Source: Halomonas qaidamensis
GTDB lineage: Bacteria > Pseudomonadota > Gammaproteobacteria > Pseudomonadales > Halomonadaceae
DNA: 64,000 nt
Assembly: GCF_025917315.1 (NCBI RefSeq)
Contig: NZ_CP080627.1
Location: forward strand, 1,736,001 to 1,800,000
Reading direction: 5' to 3'
Shown here: positions 34,862 to 44,277 of the stretch, in pieces
How positions within the stretch are numbered: position 1 is the stretch's first letter
Layout of the letters: each line of letters opens with the position of its first letter
The notes under the pieces: model-generated
Told to the model about the DNA's origin: nothing
Seen by the model: only the letters and a program-made list of their open reading frames with translations
Databases searched by the model: none
Made by a program: the position numbers and the translations under genes

Positions 34862-35165
34862 TGACAAGTGCTGGTATTTGCCACGTAGCTTTTCCAATGT
34901 CGTTCTTATGCCGCTCAGCGTTGAGCACCTCTGAGGTACGTGTGGCCGTCAGTATCAAAAACTGAAGTATTTTTAATGACATACTGTTGTAAAGCTGAAC
35001 AGAACCTATAAATGTCGCTACCTGGTCATAAGGCATAGCAGGGTGGTGGTTCACCTTTTGGATCCTTGACAGCTTAGCGAGCAATTTGTCGAGATGGCGA
35101 CGCCAGCGGGCAGGGTTAAGCGGGTCGCTATATTCATGTGCCTTTCCTGCATCTAGTGCTGAATA
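34862..35165 (-). pseudogene. Integrase remnant
   Basis: Minus-strand fragment similar to residues about 180-270 of the intact integrase (RIQKVNHHPAMPY, ILTATRTSEVLNAE retained, including the catalytic Arg). Both the N-terminal domain and the HxxR/Tyr end are missing. Confidence 0.88.
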
Positions 35166-35205
35166 TTAGATAGCCTTTGAAAAGCTCTAGCTGAAGTGAA
35201 TGGCG

Positions 35206-36093
35206 CTAATCCAGTAGCGATTCGCCCGAACGTGTCAGCAGTGCTTTTAGGCTCGGTGATTCAAATCGCCGTTGAATAGTAATCGCGTAAAACTCCTCCC
35301 AAACGCCGGGTAGTGCGCCGTAATCGGTTAGCGTGCCGTTATGCAGTTCATCGCGTACAACAACCGGCGGCATGATGGCAATGTGCTGGGTGTCTCTGGC
35401 CAATAGTCGCATCATGGCCATGTCGTCTACCTCGGCAGCAATCTTAGGTGAAACCCGGTAATGGCTACAGAGCTGGTCAAAGGCGTGGCGGGTGGCATTT
35501 TCAACGCCTGGCAGAATAAAAGCATGTTCCTTTAGACCGCTAGGAAATACCGGTGGCGGCGAGAGGTGGGGCGATGCAATTAAACTCACTGGCTGGCGCG
35601 CCAAGCGCTGCGAGCGCCAAGGGTGCTCGCTATCGCCACGTACAGGCTGGTTCGAGAGCACTACGTCTAGCTTATGGGCGGAAAGCCTCCGCAGTAGATC
35701 ATCTAGCCCACCGCTTTGCAGTATTAAGTCCAAGTCGTCTCGGCCCAATAGCGGCCGTACAAAACCCTCTTGAAAATTACGTGACAGCGTCGCTACTGCT
35801 CCCACTCGCACTACCTCTCGGTGGGCGTGACCACCTTCAGCAAACAGCGCGCTTAGCTCTTCGCCTTGGGTGAAGATAGTGTCGGCATAATCAAACGCTA
35901 GTCTGCCCGCTTCTGAAAGATGTAGCTGCCGACCCTCGCGTAAAAAAAGAGGTTGTCCTAGGCGCTCTTCCAGCTGGCGAATTTGTTGTGAGAGCGATGA
36001 CTGAGACACATGTAGCGCATTGGCAGTACGGGTCAGGTGGCCTGATTTAGCAACTTGCCAGAAATAGTAAAGATGGTGGTAATTGAGCTTCAT
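35206..36093 (-). CDS. LysR-family regulator divergent from dabBA
   Basis: The 295-aa protein has an N-terminal winged helix (NYHHLYYFWQVAKSGHLTRT, then LHVSQSSLSQQIRQLEERLG) and a substrate-binding domain. Its N-terminus is closest in style to NhaR-like LysR proteins. It is divergent from dabB, with a 129-base shared promoter region that contains palindromes, the usual arrangement for a LysR protein controlling its neighbour. The effector might be a signal of inorganic carbon or ion status; that is inference. Its 3' end lies about 40 bases from the decayed element. Confidence 0.88.
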   Translation of the reverse strand: MKLNYHHLYYFWQVAKSGHLTRTANALHVSQSSLSQQIRQLEERLGQPLFLREGRQLHLSEAGRLAFDYADTIFTQGEELSALFAEGGHAHREVVRVGAVATLSRNFQEGFVRPLLGRDDLDLILQSGGLDDLLRRLSAHKLDVVLSNQPVRGDSEHPWRSQRLARQPVSLIASPHLSPPPVFPSGLKEHAFILPGVENATRHAFDQLCSHYRVSPKIAAEVDDMAMMRLLARDTQHIAIMPPVVVRDELHNGTLTDYGALPGVWEEFYAITIQRRFESPSLKALLTRSGESLLD

Positions 36094-36126
36094 GGAGGTG
36101 TGCCTTCAGCAGCGGTTTAGCCTTTC

Positions 36127-36159
36127 GTTCTTTTTTAAAGAACGTTTTATCAGAAATAA
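36127..36159. promoter_or_regulatory. Two palindromes in the LysR/dab promoter region
   Basis: GTTCTTT-N3-AAAGAAC (36127-36143) is a perfect 7-bp inverted repeat. TTAT-N5-ATAA (36147-36159) fits the T-N11-A core of LysR sites. They lie 64-96 bases before the dabB start and 34-66 bases before that of the LysR gene. Confidence 0.6.
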
Positions 36160-36222
36160 ACTATTTTTTATATGATGACGAGAGGGGCATAGTCGTTGGC
36201 AAACGATTAGGGGGGAAAGGCT

Positions 36223-37818
36223 ATGCCAAATGTCGTCGATATAACGGTGTTTTCATTGCTGTTGCTATGGTTGCTGGTCCCGATATCGCTACTGCTGATG
36301 GCGGGGATTAGCGCACGCGCCAGCACGTCAGAATCGCTGCAGCGCGCTTGGAAAATCAGCCGCTGGTTAACGGCAAGTGCTTTGGCTGCCAGCCTAGCGG
36401 TGGGTGTGCTGCTGTTGCTCGATGCACAGGGTGTGCCCACAGGCCTGCCTGAAGCGGCCCAGCCACTGGGGCTATATCCTGATGGCTTGGCGGTGTGGAT
36501 GGCGCTGTTGATTAGCTTGTTAGGGACGGTGTTGTTGCGTTTTGCAGAGAACTACTTAAAGGGCGACCGCGGCGAACGTCGTTTCTTGCCCTGGTGTTTG
36601 GTGGTGTTAGCGAGCGTTATGTTGCTGGTCTTTACCCACCATTTGGTCGTCATGTTGATTGCCTGGGTAGGCATTAGTGTGGCGCTGCATCATCTACTCA
36701 CCCTTTACCCAGAGCGGGTGGAAGCGCAGCGGGCGGCATGGCAAAAATTCATAGTAAGCCGCTTGGGGGATGCCGCGCTGATCGTCGCGGTGGCGCTGCT
36801 ATACGCTCGTTTCGGTACTTTTCAATTACCTGAGCTGTTTGCCGCGGCGGCCTTAACTCCTGGCGGCTGGCAAGTCGAAGCAGCCTCGGTGGCATTAGCT
36901 ATTGCTGCGCTGTGCAAATGTGCTCAGGTGCCGATGCATGGCTGGTTAATCAAAGTAATGGAAGCGCCTACGCCGGTCTCCGCACTGCTTCATGCGGGGG
37001 TGATTAACCTGGGAGGCTTTGTGTGGCTACGGCTGTTTCCGGTCTTCGATGGCCTGACGCTTGGGCACTATCTGCTAATTGTCATCGGTGGCTTTACTGC
37101 GTTGGTAGCCGTCATGACGATGTTGACCCAAGCCTCTGTAAAGCATGCCCTTGCATGGTCAACCTGTGCGCAGATGGGCTTTATGCTGTTCGAGATTGGC
37201 GTTGGAGCGTATACCTTGGCGCTGGCCCATTTGCTGGCGCACTCGCTCTACAAAGCGCACTCCTTCCTGGCCTCTGGGCGTACTGTTAGAGCATCGCGCT
37301 GTGTACGTTTGCCGCTTGCGTCGCTGCGTCAGCGGCTCTCTCTGGCGCTACCCGCTGCAGCACTAGCGGCGGGGGTTTTGGTCGTTTGGCCTGCGCTCGT
37401 CAGCCACAACCCGCTGTTAGGTGCGCTACTGAGCTTAGCAGTAGGCAGTACGCTGCTGGGCATGCCGCTAGGTACCGCCAAACTTAATCGCTTGGGAATG
37501 TTTGTCATGGCGCTGGCCTTGGTGCCCTTGTATGCCTTGCTACATAGCTTACTAGCGCCTGCGCTGCCAAGCGCTTACACCCCTTTAACTTTCTCGGCAG
37601 GCCTTCTTGGTGGCATGGTGCTGGTAAGCATGGTGCTAGTCGCTGGATTGGTCACGCTCTTTCCTCAAGCGGCGTGGGTTGCCCGTTGGCGCGTCCACTT
37701 TAGTCAAGGGTTGTATCTTGCGCTGCCGTTTCAGCGCGTGGTGGACGCAGTTGCCCCCATTCGTGTTTGGCGGCGTGCCTCATCGCCTGCGCCAGATTTA
37801 AAAGGAGAGTGGTCATGA
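36223..37818 (+). CDS. dabB: DabB, proton-channel-like subunit of the inorganic carbon transporter
   Basis: A 531-aa NuoL/MrpA-like membrane protein with about 13-14 helices. The conserved charged helix residues of the family are visible (HGWLIKVMEAPTPVSALLHAG, then KHALAWSTCAQMG). In the DAB system, DabB couples the proton gradient to DabA, which hydrates CO2 to bicarbonate one-way. GGGGGAAAGG precedes ATG 36223. The stop overlaps the dabA start (ATGA). In isolation it could be misread as a complex I subunit; the neighbouring dabA decides it. Confidence 0.92.
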   Translation: MPNVVDITVFSLLLLWLLVPISLLLMAGISARASTSESLQRAWKISRWLTASALAASLAVGVLLLLDAQGVPTGLPEAAQPLGLYPDGLAVWMALLISLLGTVLLRFAENYLKGDRGERRFLPWCLVVLASVMLLVFTHHLVVMLIAWVGISVALHHLLTLYPERVEAQRAAWQKFIVSRLGDAALIVAVALLYARFGTFQLPELFAAAALTPGGWQVEAASVALAIAALCKCAQVPMHGWLIKVMEAPTPVSALLHAGVINLGGFVWLRLFPVFDGLTLGHYLLIVIGGFTALVAVMTMLTQASVKHALAWSTCAQMGFMLFEIGVGAYTLALAHLLAHSLYKAHSFLASGRTVRASRCVRLPLASLRQRLSLALPAAALAAGVLVVWPALVSHNPLLGALLSLAVGSTLLGMPLGTAKLNRLGMFVMALALVPLYALLHSLLAPALPSAYTPLTFSAGLLGGMVLVSMVLVAGLVTLFPQAAWVARWRVHFSQGLYLALPFQRVVDAVAPIRVWRRASSPAPDLKGEWS

Positions 37819-40217
37819 GAGCGACTATGAGAGAGTCCATGAAGCAATTTATGGGAGAGCCCGCTGCAATGGATGCGACTACCTCTACAAGCCAACAGTC
37901 TTTTCAGTATCGTGACGCACTAAAGCGGGCGACCGATGCTATTGCACCCGTTTGGCCGCTTGATCAGTGGATTGCGGTGAATCCTTGGTGGGGCTTGAAA
38001 CATCAGCCCATCGAACAGGTCAGCCATGATCTGAATCGTCGGGCTGGGCAGCCGATGACCATGCCTGCTCAGTTTTATCGTCATGCTTGGGAAACCGGTC
38101 GGATTACACCGCATGACTTGCGCCAGGCCCTGCGCCAGGGTAGTTACGCCTTTAGTGAGCAGCGCTTAGTGGATTACTTGGCATTGCCCGCTAAACCTAT
38201 TACGCCGCTATGTAGCGCTTGGGACATTCTAGAAGCGCATACGGGATTTGACCCTATTGCGGAGAGCTGCGCTAGCTACTTCGATCAACATCAGCAGCGC
38301 TGGGCAAGCTGTTCTGTGCCTTCACTTTATTATGCTTGGAAAAAAACGGTACAACACGATTTGCGCTGGTCAACAGAGCAGCGATGCTCGTTGCAGTCGC
38401 TGCCAGATAACGCCGCTGCAGCTAGTGAGCAGGTAGCAGCGGATTGGGAATTAACTCCCGATGCATTTGAAGTGTTAGCTCATACGCTACTGTTACGGGT
38501 GAATGGCTGGGCCTCATGGTGTCAAGGAATTAGCTGGCACACGCCTGAACAGCAGCAGGAGGCTGGCATTAGCCAGCTGGTGGCAATGGTGTTGGCTTGG
38601 GAGTGGCTAGGGGTTCGCCAGCTTAATCAACAACAGAAAAGTGAATGGTTTGCCCAGTGGCAAGCAGCGGATGCTGCTTTGACCGCTCATTATGATCATG
38701 AAGCGCTATGGTGTTGGCAACACGCCTACGAAGTGGGTTATCAGCGGATGTTAGCCGCTACATTGACTGCGCCTAGTACGTCGTCACCTCCGGCTGCACA
38801 GGTGCAGGCAGCGTTTTGCATTGATGTGCGTTCTGAGCGGTTTCGTCGCCATTTAGAACAAGCTGCCCCCACTGTGGCAACGCTTGGGGTGGCGGGTTTT
38901 TTTGCTATGCCGGTAACCGATGCCGCGATCGGACCTGAACGCGCTCTTCCCCGTGTGCCTGGTTTGTTAAAGCCCACCTATCGGGTAGGGGCTACACGGC
39001 CTCAGCAGCAGGGTGTCAAGCGCTATCAGAAAGAGAGTCAGCGCCAAAGCGTACGGCATGCGAAGTACGCGCCGCTTTCAACCTTTACTTTGGTCGAGAC
39101 TACTGGCATTGCCTGGGGCTGGAAGCTGATTAAGGATAGCCTGCGCAAGCAAGCACCGGTGGCACAGTGCGATGCGCCTGCTGGGTTGTTCCATACTTAC
39201 GATGGGGAGCCAATCGCGCGTCACGAAAAAATAGCGCTAGCCAAAAACCTACTCACCCTGCTTGGCAACCTCACTGCACCGCTGCTGGTGCTAGTGGGTC
39301 ATGAGTCTCAAAGTGAAAATAACCCACACCACGCCGGGCTAACTTGCGGTGCGTGTGGCGGGCAGGGCGGCGGAATGAATGCTCGGGTAGCCGCTGCGCT
39401 ACTGAATGATCCGGACGTGCAGCAATCTGTTCAACAAATGGGCATTTCATTACCTAGTGCGTTTTATGTACTGGCGGCGACCCACTGCACCCTAACGGAT
39501 AGGGTACATATTTATCGGGATAAGCAAATGCCTGTGGGGCTAGAGGCTGCACTCACTACGTTTGAAAGCGGTGTGCAACGTGCTGGCGAAGCCACTCGGC
39601 TTGAGCGTGCTTCGGCATTGGGCGTGGATGAAACTACTCACGTTGCGCGCCTGAAAACCCTGGCAATGCGCGGTGCCGATTGGTCGCAGCCCCGGCCAGA
39701 GTGGGGGCTGGTGAATAATGCTGCCTTGATTTTAGCTCCGCGGTCGCTTACCCAAGGAAAAATGCTCGAAGGGCGTGCATTTTTGCATGACTACCACCCT
39801 TCCGAAGACCCCGATGGCAAGGTGTTAGAAGGGCTGATGATGGCGCCCATGCTAGTGGCTAGCTGGATCAATCTGCAGTACTACGCATCCACTGTGGTGC
39901 CAGAGCTGTATGGCGCAGGCAACAAGCTGCTGCATTCAGTCGTGGGAGGGCATGTTGGTGTCATTGAAGGTAACTCGCCACAGTTGCGGATTGGGTTGCC
40001 CGAGCAGTCGCTTCGCGATGGTGAAAAATTGCATCATGAGCCGTTGCGCTTAACCGTGGTGATCGATGCGCCTAAAGAGCGTATTGAAGCAATTTTGAAG
40101 CGCCAGCCCGTGGTGGCTGATTTGATAAACCACCGTTGGTTGTGGCTAACACGGATAGGTGATGAGGGCGTAGAGTGCTATACGCCGCAGGGCTGGCAGC
40201 CTGTGCTTGCCGATTGA
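37815..40217 (+). CDS. dabA: DabA, zinc subunit of the inorganic carbon transporter (DUF2309)
   Basis: This 800-aa cytoplasmic protein of DUF2309/YbcC is beta-carbonic-anhydrase-like. The predicted zinc ligands and partner match the known pattern: Cys335 and Asp337 (FCIDVRSE), His496 (VGHESQ) and Cys511 (LTCGACGG); the spacing is the same as in Halothiobacillus DabA. It captures CO2 as bicarbonate at the membrane with DabB. AAAGGAG precedes ATG 37815, which overlaps the dabB stop. All key residues are intact. Confidence 0.93.
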   Translation: MRATMRESMKQFMGEPAAMDATTSTSQQSFQYRDALKRATDAIAPVWPLDQWIAVNPWWGLKHQPIEQVSHDLNRRAGQPMTMPAQFYRHAWETGRITPHDLRQALRQGSYAFSEQRLVDYLALPAKPITPLCSAWDILEAHTGFDPIAESCASYFDQHQQRWASCSVPSLYYAWKKTVQHDLRWSTEQRCSLQSLPDNAAAASEQVAADWELTPDAFEVLAHTLLLRVNGWASWCQGISWHTPEQQQEAGISQLVAMVLAWEWLGVRQLNQQQKSEWFAQWQAADAALTAHYDHEALWCWQHAYEVGYQRMLAATLTAPSTSSPPAAQVQAAFCIDVRSERFRRHLEQAAPTVATLGVAGFFAMPVTDAAIGPERALPRVPGLLKPTYRVGATRPQQQGVKRYQKESQRQSVRHAKYAPLSTFTLVETTGIAWGWKLIKDSLRKQAPVAQCDAPAGLFHTYDGEPIARHEKIALAKNLLTLLGNLTAPLLVLVGHESQSENNPHHAGLTCGACGGQGGGMNARVAAALLNDPDVQQSVQQMGISLPSAFYVLAATHCTLTDRVHIYRDKQMPVGLEAALTTFESGVQRAGEATRLERASALGVDETTHVARLKTLAMRGADWSQPRPEWGLVNNAALILAPRSLTQGKMLEGRAFLHDYHPSEDPDGKVLEGLMMAPMLVASWINLQYYASTVVPELYGAGNKLLHSVVGGHVGVIEGNSPQLRIGLPEQSLRDGEKLHHEPLRLTVVIDAPKERIEAILKRQPVVADLINHRWLWLTRIGDEGVECYTPQGWQPVLAD

Positions 40218-40449
40218 AACCCCGTCACTTATTAAATGAAGTAATTTTCAAGTAGCTTACGAGGTGAATAGTGGCAACGCGACATTAGTCTTTTAGTGAG
40301 CATGCTAATATTTAACCAGAGTTAATACGTCAATAGATCAAGAAATGTCGATATTCTTTGGTAAATAGAAGAATTTTTGTAGTAGCTAAACAGTTTTTCA
40401 TAGTATTTTGCGGCATCGTCACGTTATTGACTGTCAGCAGGATCGTTTT

Positions 40450-41031
40450 ATGCCCCGGAAGTTGGTTGGATTCAGCCTAGTGCTAGGCTGGGGTACGTTT
40501 ATTGTGATTGCTTTTTGGCTATTTACTTACAAAAATCTTCGCCTGTTTGCTGACGAACAAGACGTATTAGCTCAATTTCCGGCGGATGTTGCTCAATCCA
40601 TGACGAGCATTGGTCCTTTGCCAACTCAATCTATCGGGCGTCTTATTCATTTTTGGAATCCCGCCTGTCGTTGCAGTCGCTTTAGCCAAAGCCATGTTGA
40701 AGAAATCATAACGAGCTACGAAAAACAGGGTATTGATTTTGTCGTGGCAGTGCCAAACCAGAGCTTAGTTGATAGAGCGTTAACTACGTTCCCAGGGGTA
40801 TCTGATGTAATTGTTATTAATAATCTAGAGGGGCTTAGCAGTCCCTCGGCGGTTATCTTTGATTCACAAAATACGTTGGTCTATTTCGGTCCTTATAGCG
40901 ATGGTGCCTTCTGTTCAAGTGATGGGAGCACTCCCGTTGAACAGGTGCTAGATAGCGCCATTACCCAGCAAAGCGTGACACCATGGCTTAATTTGTCCAC
41001 TTTTGGCTGTTATTGCGATTGGCCTAATTAA
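40450..41031 (+). CDS. DUF6436-type membrane-anchored thioredoxin-like protein
   Basis: A 193-aa protein with one N-terminal membrane helix (VGFSLVLGWGTFIVIAFWLF) and a periplasmic thioredoxin-like fold: FWNPACRCSRFSQSH carries a C-x-C in place of CxxC, followed by a conserved FDSQNTLVYFGPYS and a C-terminal FGCYCDWPN. It is probably a periplasmic redox protein. ATG 40450 has AGGA nine bases upstream; an earlier start at 40408 is less likely. It stands between dabA and a chemoreceptor with no clear operon link. Confidence 0.78.
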   Translation: MPRKLVGFSLVLGWGTFIVIAFWLFTYKNLRLFADEQDVLAQFPADVAQSMTSIGPLPTQSIGRLIHFWNPACRCSRFSQSHVEEIITSYEKQGIDFVVAVPNQSLVDRALTTFPGVSDVIVINNLEGLSSPSAVIFDSQNTLVYFGPYSDGAFCSSDGSTPVEQVLDSAITQQSVTPWLNLSTFGCYCDWPN

Positions 41032-41092
41032 AAATCATTAATAAGCTAATCATTAACCCCCATATCTACCTAACGACAGGGACACTTCTTTC

Positions 41093-42394
41093 ATGCAGTT
41101 GAATAGACTCGATAAGGATCTTTTTCATGAGCAGTGGCAAGATGCGAGCCTCCTCATGTTTAAAATCCTCATTGCCCAGGGAGTGCTAGCACTGGCACTT
41201 GCTAGTTGGTATTCCACCTGGCTGGAGGCGCTCATTATTAGCGTGCCGACAGTAATACTAGGTGGTTACTTAACCTATTCACAAGGAAGTGACTTACTAA
41301 CGCGTCTTTACTTGGGCGCGGCATTTATGGTGATGACTGGGCTGCATATCCACCAAACCCATGGGCTTATTGAAGTACACTTTGGATTGTTTGTGCTGTT
41401 AGCGATCCTTCTTTATTACCGCGACTGGCGTGTCATTGCTGCAGCTGCTGTTGTGGCGCTTATCCATCACCTTTCTTTTCATGTCTTACAAAGCATGGAT
41501 ATAGGCATTTATGTCATGCCTGAAGCGAGTCTGAAGATGGTCCTTGTTCATGGTGGTTATTTAGCATTTGAAGCGGCTGTGCTCGTGGCACTTGCTAACA
41601 TTATGGCGGGTGAATTTATCCGTTCGCAAGGTGCACTTAATGAAAGCGATCGGCTGGGAAGTGAGTTGCAACGCCAGCGTGCGGCATTATTAAGTGAAGT
41701 TGAGCAAGCCATTAATAATATGGCAGGCCTCTCAAGCCGAGTCTCGTCGGCCTCTGAAAGCCTATCATCAGCGACCACACAGCAGGCGGCTAGCGTTGAA
41801 CAGACAACGGCATCACTGGATGAATTAAGTGCCACTGTTGCGCAAAATGCTGAAAACGCCGTAGAAACAGAAAGTGTTGCCAATCAAGCCGCTAGGGATG
41901 CAAGTGACGGAAGCGCTGCCGTTTTACAAACTATTCAAGCCATGCGTGATATTGCCAGTAAAGTCAAAATCATTGATGACATTGCGTTTCAGACGAACTT
42001 ACTGGCTCTTAATGCCTCGGTGGAGGCGGCAAGGGCAGGGGAGCACGGCCGTGGTTTTGCTGTCGTAGCCTCTGAAGTGCGTAAGCTGGCAGAAGGAAGT
42101 CGGCTGGCTGCTCAGGACATTGGTGCAACTTCTACCCAGTCGGTAATTACGGCAGAACAAGCAGGCGAGCGTATTAAGGGATTAGTACCTGCCATCGAAC
42201 GGACTGCTCAATTAGTGCGCGATATTGCCAGCAGCAGCCAGGAACAGTCGTTAGGTATCGAGCAGATCAATAAGGCGACTTACGAGCTGTACCAAGGCGC
42301 GCAAGATATTTCAAAACTTGCAGAACAGTTGACGAGCACGTCGCTTGAAATGGAAGAAACGGCGACCTCTTTGCAACGCGAAGCGTCTGTTTAA
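41093..42394 (+). CDS. Methyl-accepting chemotaxis protein with His-rich membrane sensor
   Basis: The 433-aa receptor has about six membrane helices (20-185) and no large periplasmic domain. It has no obvious HAMP domain. The signalling hairpin tip [24 protein letters not shown] is standard for contact with CheA/CheW. The membrane part holds several histidines ([20 protein letters not shown]) that might bind haem or metal; this is inference. No adjacent che genes. A hairpin without a T run follows at 42465-42484. Confidence 0.9.
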   Translation: MQLNRLDKDLFHEQWQDASLLMFKILIAQGVLALALASWYSTWLEALIISVPTVILGGYLTYSQGSDLLTRLYLGAAFMVMTGLHIHQTHGLIEVHFGLFVLLAILLYYRDWRVIAAAAVVALIHHLSFHVLQSMDIGIYVMPEASLKMVLVHGGYLAFEAAVLVALANIMAGEFIRSQGALNESDRLGSELQRQRAALLSEVEQAINNMAGLSSRVSSASESLSSATTQQAASVEQTTASLDELSATVAQNAENAVETESVANQAARDASDGSAAVLQTIQAMRDIASKVKIIDDIAFQTNLLALNASVEAARAGEHGRGFAVVASEVRKLAEGSRLAAQDIGATSTQSVITAEQAGERIKGLVPAIERTAQLVRDIASSSQEQSLGIEQINKATYELYQGAQDISKLAEQLTSTSLEMEETATSLQREASV

Positions 42395-42464
42395 GATCTG
42401 CTTGTTTTTTTATCTACTGTGTTTTTGTGCTGTGTTTTGCACTGAGTATTTTTCCATAAAGCTA

Positions 42465-42484
42465 GCCGCGTCTAATGACGCGGC
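42465..42484. terminator. Hairpin downstream of the chemoreceptor
   Basis: GCCGCGTC / GACGCGGC, 8-bp perfect stem with a TAAT loop. There is no T run after it, so it is a weak terminator or a mRNA end structure. Confidence 0.45.
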
Positions 42485-42534
42485 ATCATCGGAAAATGCA
42501 CGGTTAAAAGGTTGTTTAGACTCGCTTCTTGGAT

Positions 42535-42598
42535 AACAGAGTTTAGCAACCTAAGAGCTTAGTCATCTAAGAGTTTAGTTATCTAAGAGCTTAGCAAC
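42535..42598. repeat. Four 16-bp tandem repeats
   Basis: Units start at 42535, 42551, 42567 and 42583, with the consensus CTAAGAGCTTAGYMAY. The first unit is degenerate (AACAGAGTTTAGCAAC). Each unit contains a near-palindrome CTAAG-AG-CTTAG. It lies in the gap between the chemoreceptor and the acetamidase gene. Confidence 0.85.
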
Positions 42599-42667
42599 CG
42601 AGAAGCGAGCTGGCTTACAACCAAGTGCAGTATGTCTTCAAGTACTGTTGGTTAGTGTTGTGCAGCA

Positions 42668-43990
42668 CTAAAGGTCGTACTGTTCCCGGGCATAGCCCCC
42701 AAGGCCAATAGCATCTAGGCGAGATAGGGGGGCAAGGAAAGTCACTTGTATCACGCCCGGTGCACGGCCAATTTCTATAGCACCGTTAATGGTGGCTCGA
42801 TTACGGATTTCAGCGACACTCATATCAAGTAGGGTAGCCGCTCGCTGAAGGCCGTCTTCAATTGCCTCATTGAGGTTAGCAGCGGTTCCAATCACCGAGA
42901 TTGGCGCTAGCGGCTCAATGTTTTCTACTCCCCATTTTTCTGCCAATTGCTGGCCTTTGGCCTTTTCAGATGCACTAAACGGTTTGGCTAATGGTGGCAG
43001 ATCTTCCAGCAGCGGGAATAAAACGGGGCCGTCCAGTGGGTAGTTTTTCACGACTTCTACCTGAAGCGTGACGCTTCCTGCTACATCCATAGTGTGCCCA
43101 GCAATTTCGCCATCACCCTGGCCTGCATGCATATCTCCCATATAAACCCCTGCGCCTGGCACCTTAACAGGGGCAATAAGGATGGCGCCGGCACGAACAG
43201 CATCAATATCCATGTGTCCGTCGGTTTTGTGCGTAGCTAATTGCTCGGGCGTAATAGCATACTCATGTGGCGCCCCGATCAAGAAAGCACCAAAATCACC
43301 AGCGTTGTGGCTGTCTGGCATTGGCATTGACGGGCAAGTACCAAGCTGCCCCATAAATGGCCGCGTGCGAATTAGCGTTCCAGGCATATCTGATGGTGCA
43401 TAGTTAAGAATAGAGTGCTGTCGGCTGCCTGGGGGTAAAGCTGAGTAATGGTCAGCGCGTTGGGCGATGGTAGTTGCCACATTGCTAGGTACGGTAAGCC
43501 CGATTGTTCGGTCATCGTCAAAGGTGACGGTGTAGCCATGGACTATTTCGAAGGGTTTTACAGGGTTATTGCAGGCATCACACTTTACGGCATCTTGCCC
43601 GATGCCATCGATATGGGTCTCGGGCCACAGTGTGTCACAAACAGGGCAGCGAGCGGCAACATAGGGGTCGCCAAGGCAAAATCCTTCGGGCGAGCTATCA
43701 TGTCCAGACGCGGTCGCGATAGAGGTAACGGCAATATCGCGAATACGGATGGCAACACCATCACCTACTTCTGCGCCCTCAATAAACACGGGAGTAGTCA
43801 CCTCATGTCCGCCGCGAAGACGTGGGGTAATCATCGGTCCCCAACAGCCAGGTGCAGTGTTGGCTGTGATGGTCCCCCCATTTTTAACTGGTCCCAACAT
43901 GGGGGCATTGGGGTCTAGCACACTGTTAGTAAATTCTTGCACAACAACGTGTTGCTGAACGGTTGATGACTTATCTATGGTATGTTGCAT
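42668..43990 (-). CDS. Acetamidase/formamidase family amidohydrolase
   Basis: The 440-aa protein of the FmdA/AmdA family hydrolyses small amides such as formamide or acetamide to ammonia and the acid. Family features include GPVKNGGTITA, the metal/active-site region GDMHAGQGDGEIAG and the DAVRAGAILI segment. A zinc-ribbon insert (CPVC, 24 residues, CDAC, about 116-146) splits the N-terminal half. The ATG is 43990. It has no transporter gene beside it, and the true amide substrate is open. Confidence 0.88.
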   Translation of the reverse strand: MQHTIDKSSTVQQHVVVQEFTNSVLDPNAPMLGPVKNGGTITANTAPGCWGPMITPRLRGGHEVTTPVFIEGAEVGDGVAIRIRDIAVTSIATASGHDSSPEGFCLGDPYVAARCPVCDTLWPETHIDGIGQDAVKCDACNNPVKPFEIVHGYTVTFDDDRTIGLTVPSNVATTIAQRADHYSALPPGSRQHSILNYAPSDMPGTLIRTRPFMGQLGTCPSMPMPDSHNAGDFGAFLIGAPHEYAITPEQLATHKTDGHMDIDAVRAGAILIAPVKVPGAGVYMGDMHAGQGDGEIAGHTMDVAGSVTLQVEVVKNYPLDGPVLFPLLEDLPPLAKPFSASEKAKGQQLAEKWGVENIEPLAPISVIGTAANLNEAIEDGLQRAATLLDMSVAEIRNRATINGAIEIGRAPGVIQVTFLAPLSRLDAIGLGGYAREQYDL

Positions 43991-44277
43991 GGAAAGTATC
44001 CTTTTGTTTTTTATGCATTTTTATGCAAGCGACCGCTGTCTATCACATGCTTAACCCTAAAGAGTCTTTATAGGTGGCTGTTGTTAGGGCGACGCTTTTG
44101 AATTTATCATTATTTTATTTTTTTTAAACCTGAAAACTTCATTGGTATAGGATGTGTAGAGGTTATTCAGACAAGCTATTCAGACATGTTATCCAGAGTA
44201 GCGCTTCGTCCTGTGTGACTGACTAGGTCATTTTCTGTCTCTTTACCATTACTTCTTTAATTATTCTGAGGTGACTG

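Larger units (their letters stand above)
34203..35165. mobile_element. Decayed, internally deleted second copy of the integrative element
   Basis: The stretch is similar first to the hsdM leader and 5' part (21348-22355), then jumps to the end of the exported-protein gene and its terminator (32722-32770), then to the middle of the integrase gene (about 33165-33455, same strand). About 10.4 kb is missing at the main joint near 34820, and further losses occur inside hsdM and the integrase. It is diverged, not a recent duplication. Confidence 0.85.

Noticed and set aside
36223..37818. Orphan complex I subunit NuoL
   Set aside because: Overlap with a clear DabA gene and absence of other nuo genes show it is DabB.
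42535..42598. Possible CRISPR array
   Set aside because: The 16-bp units are contiguous with no spacers, and there are no cas genes in the window.
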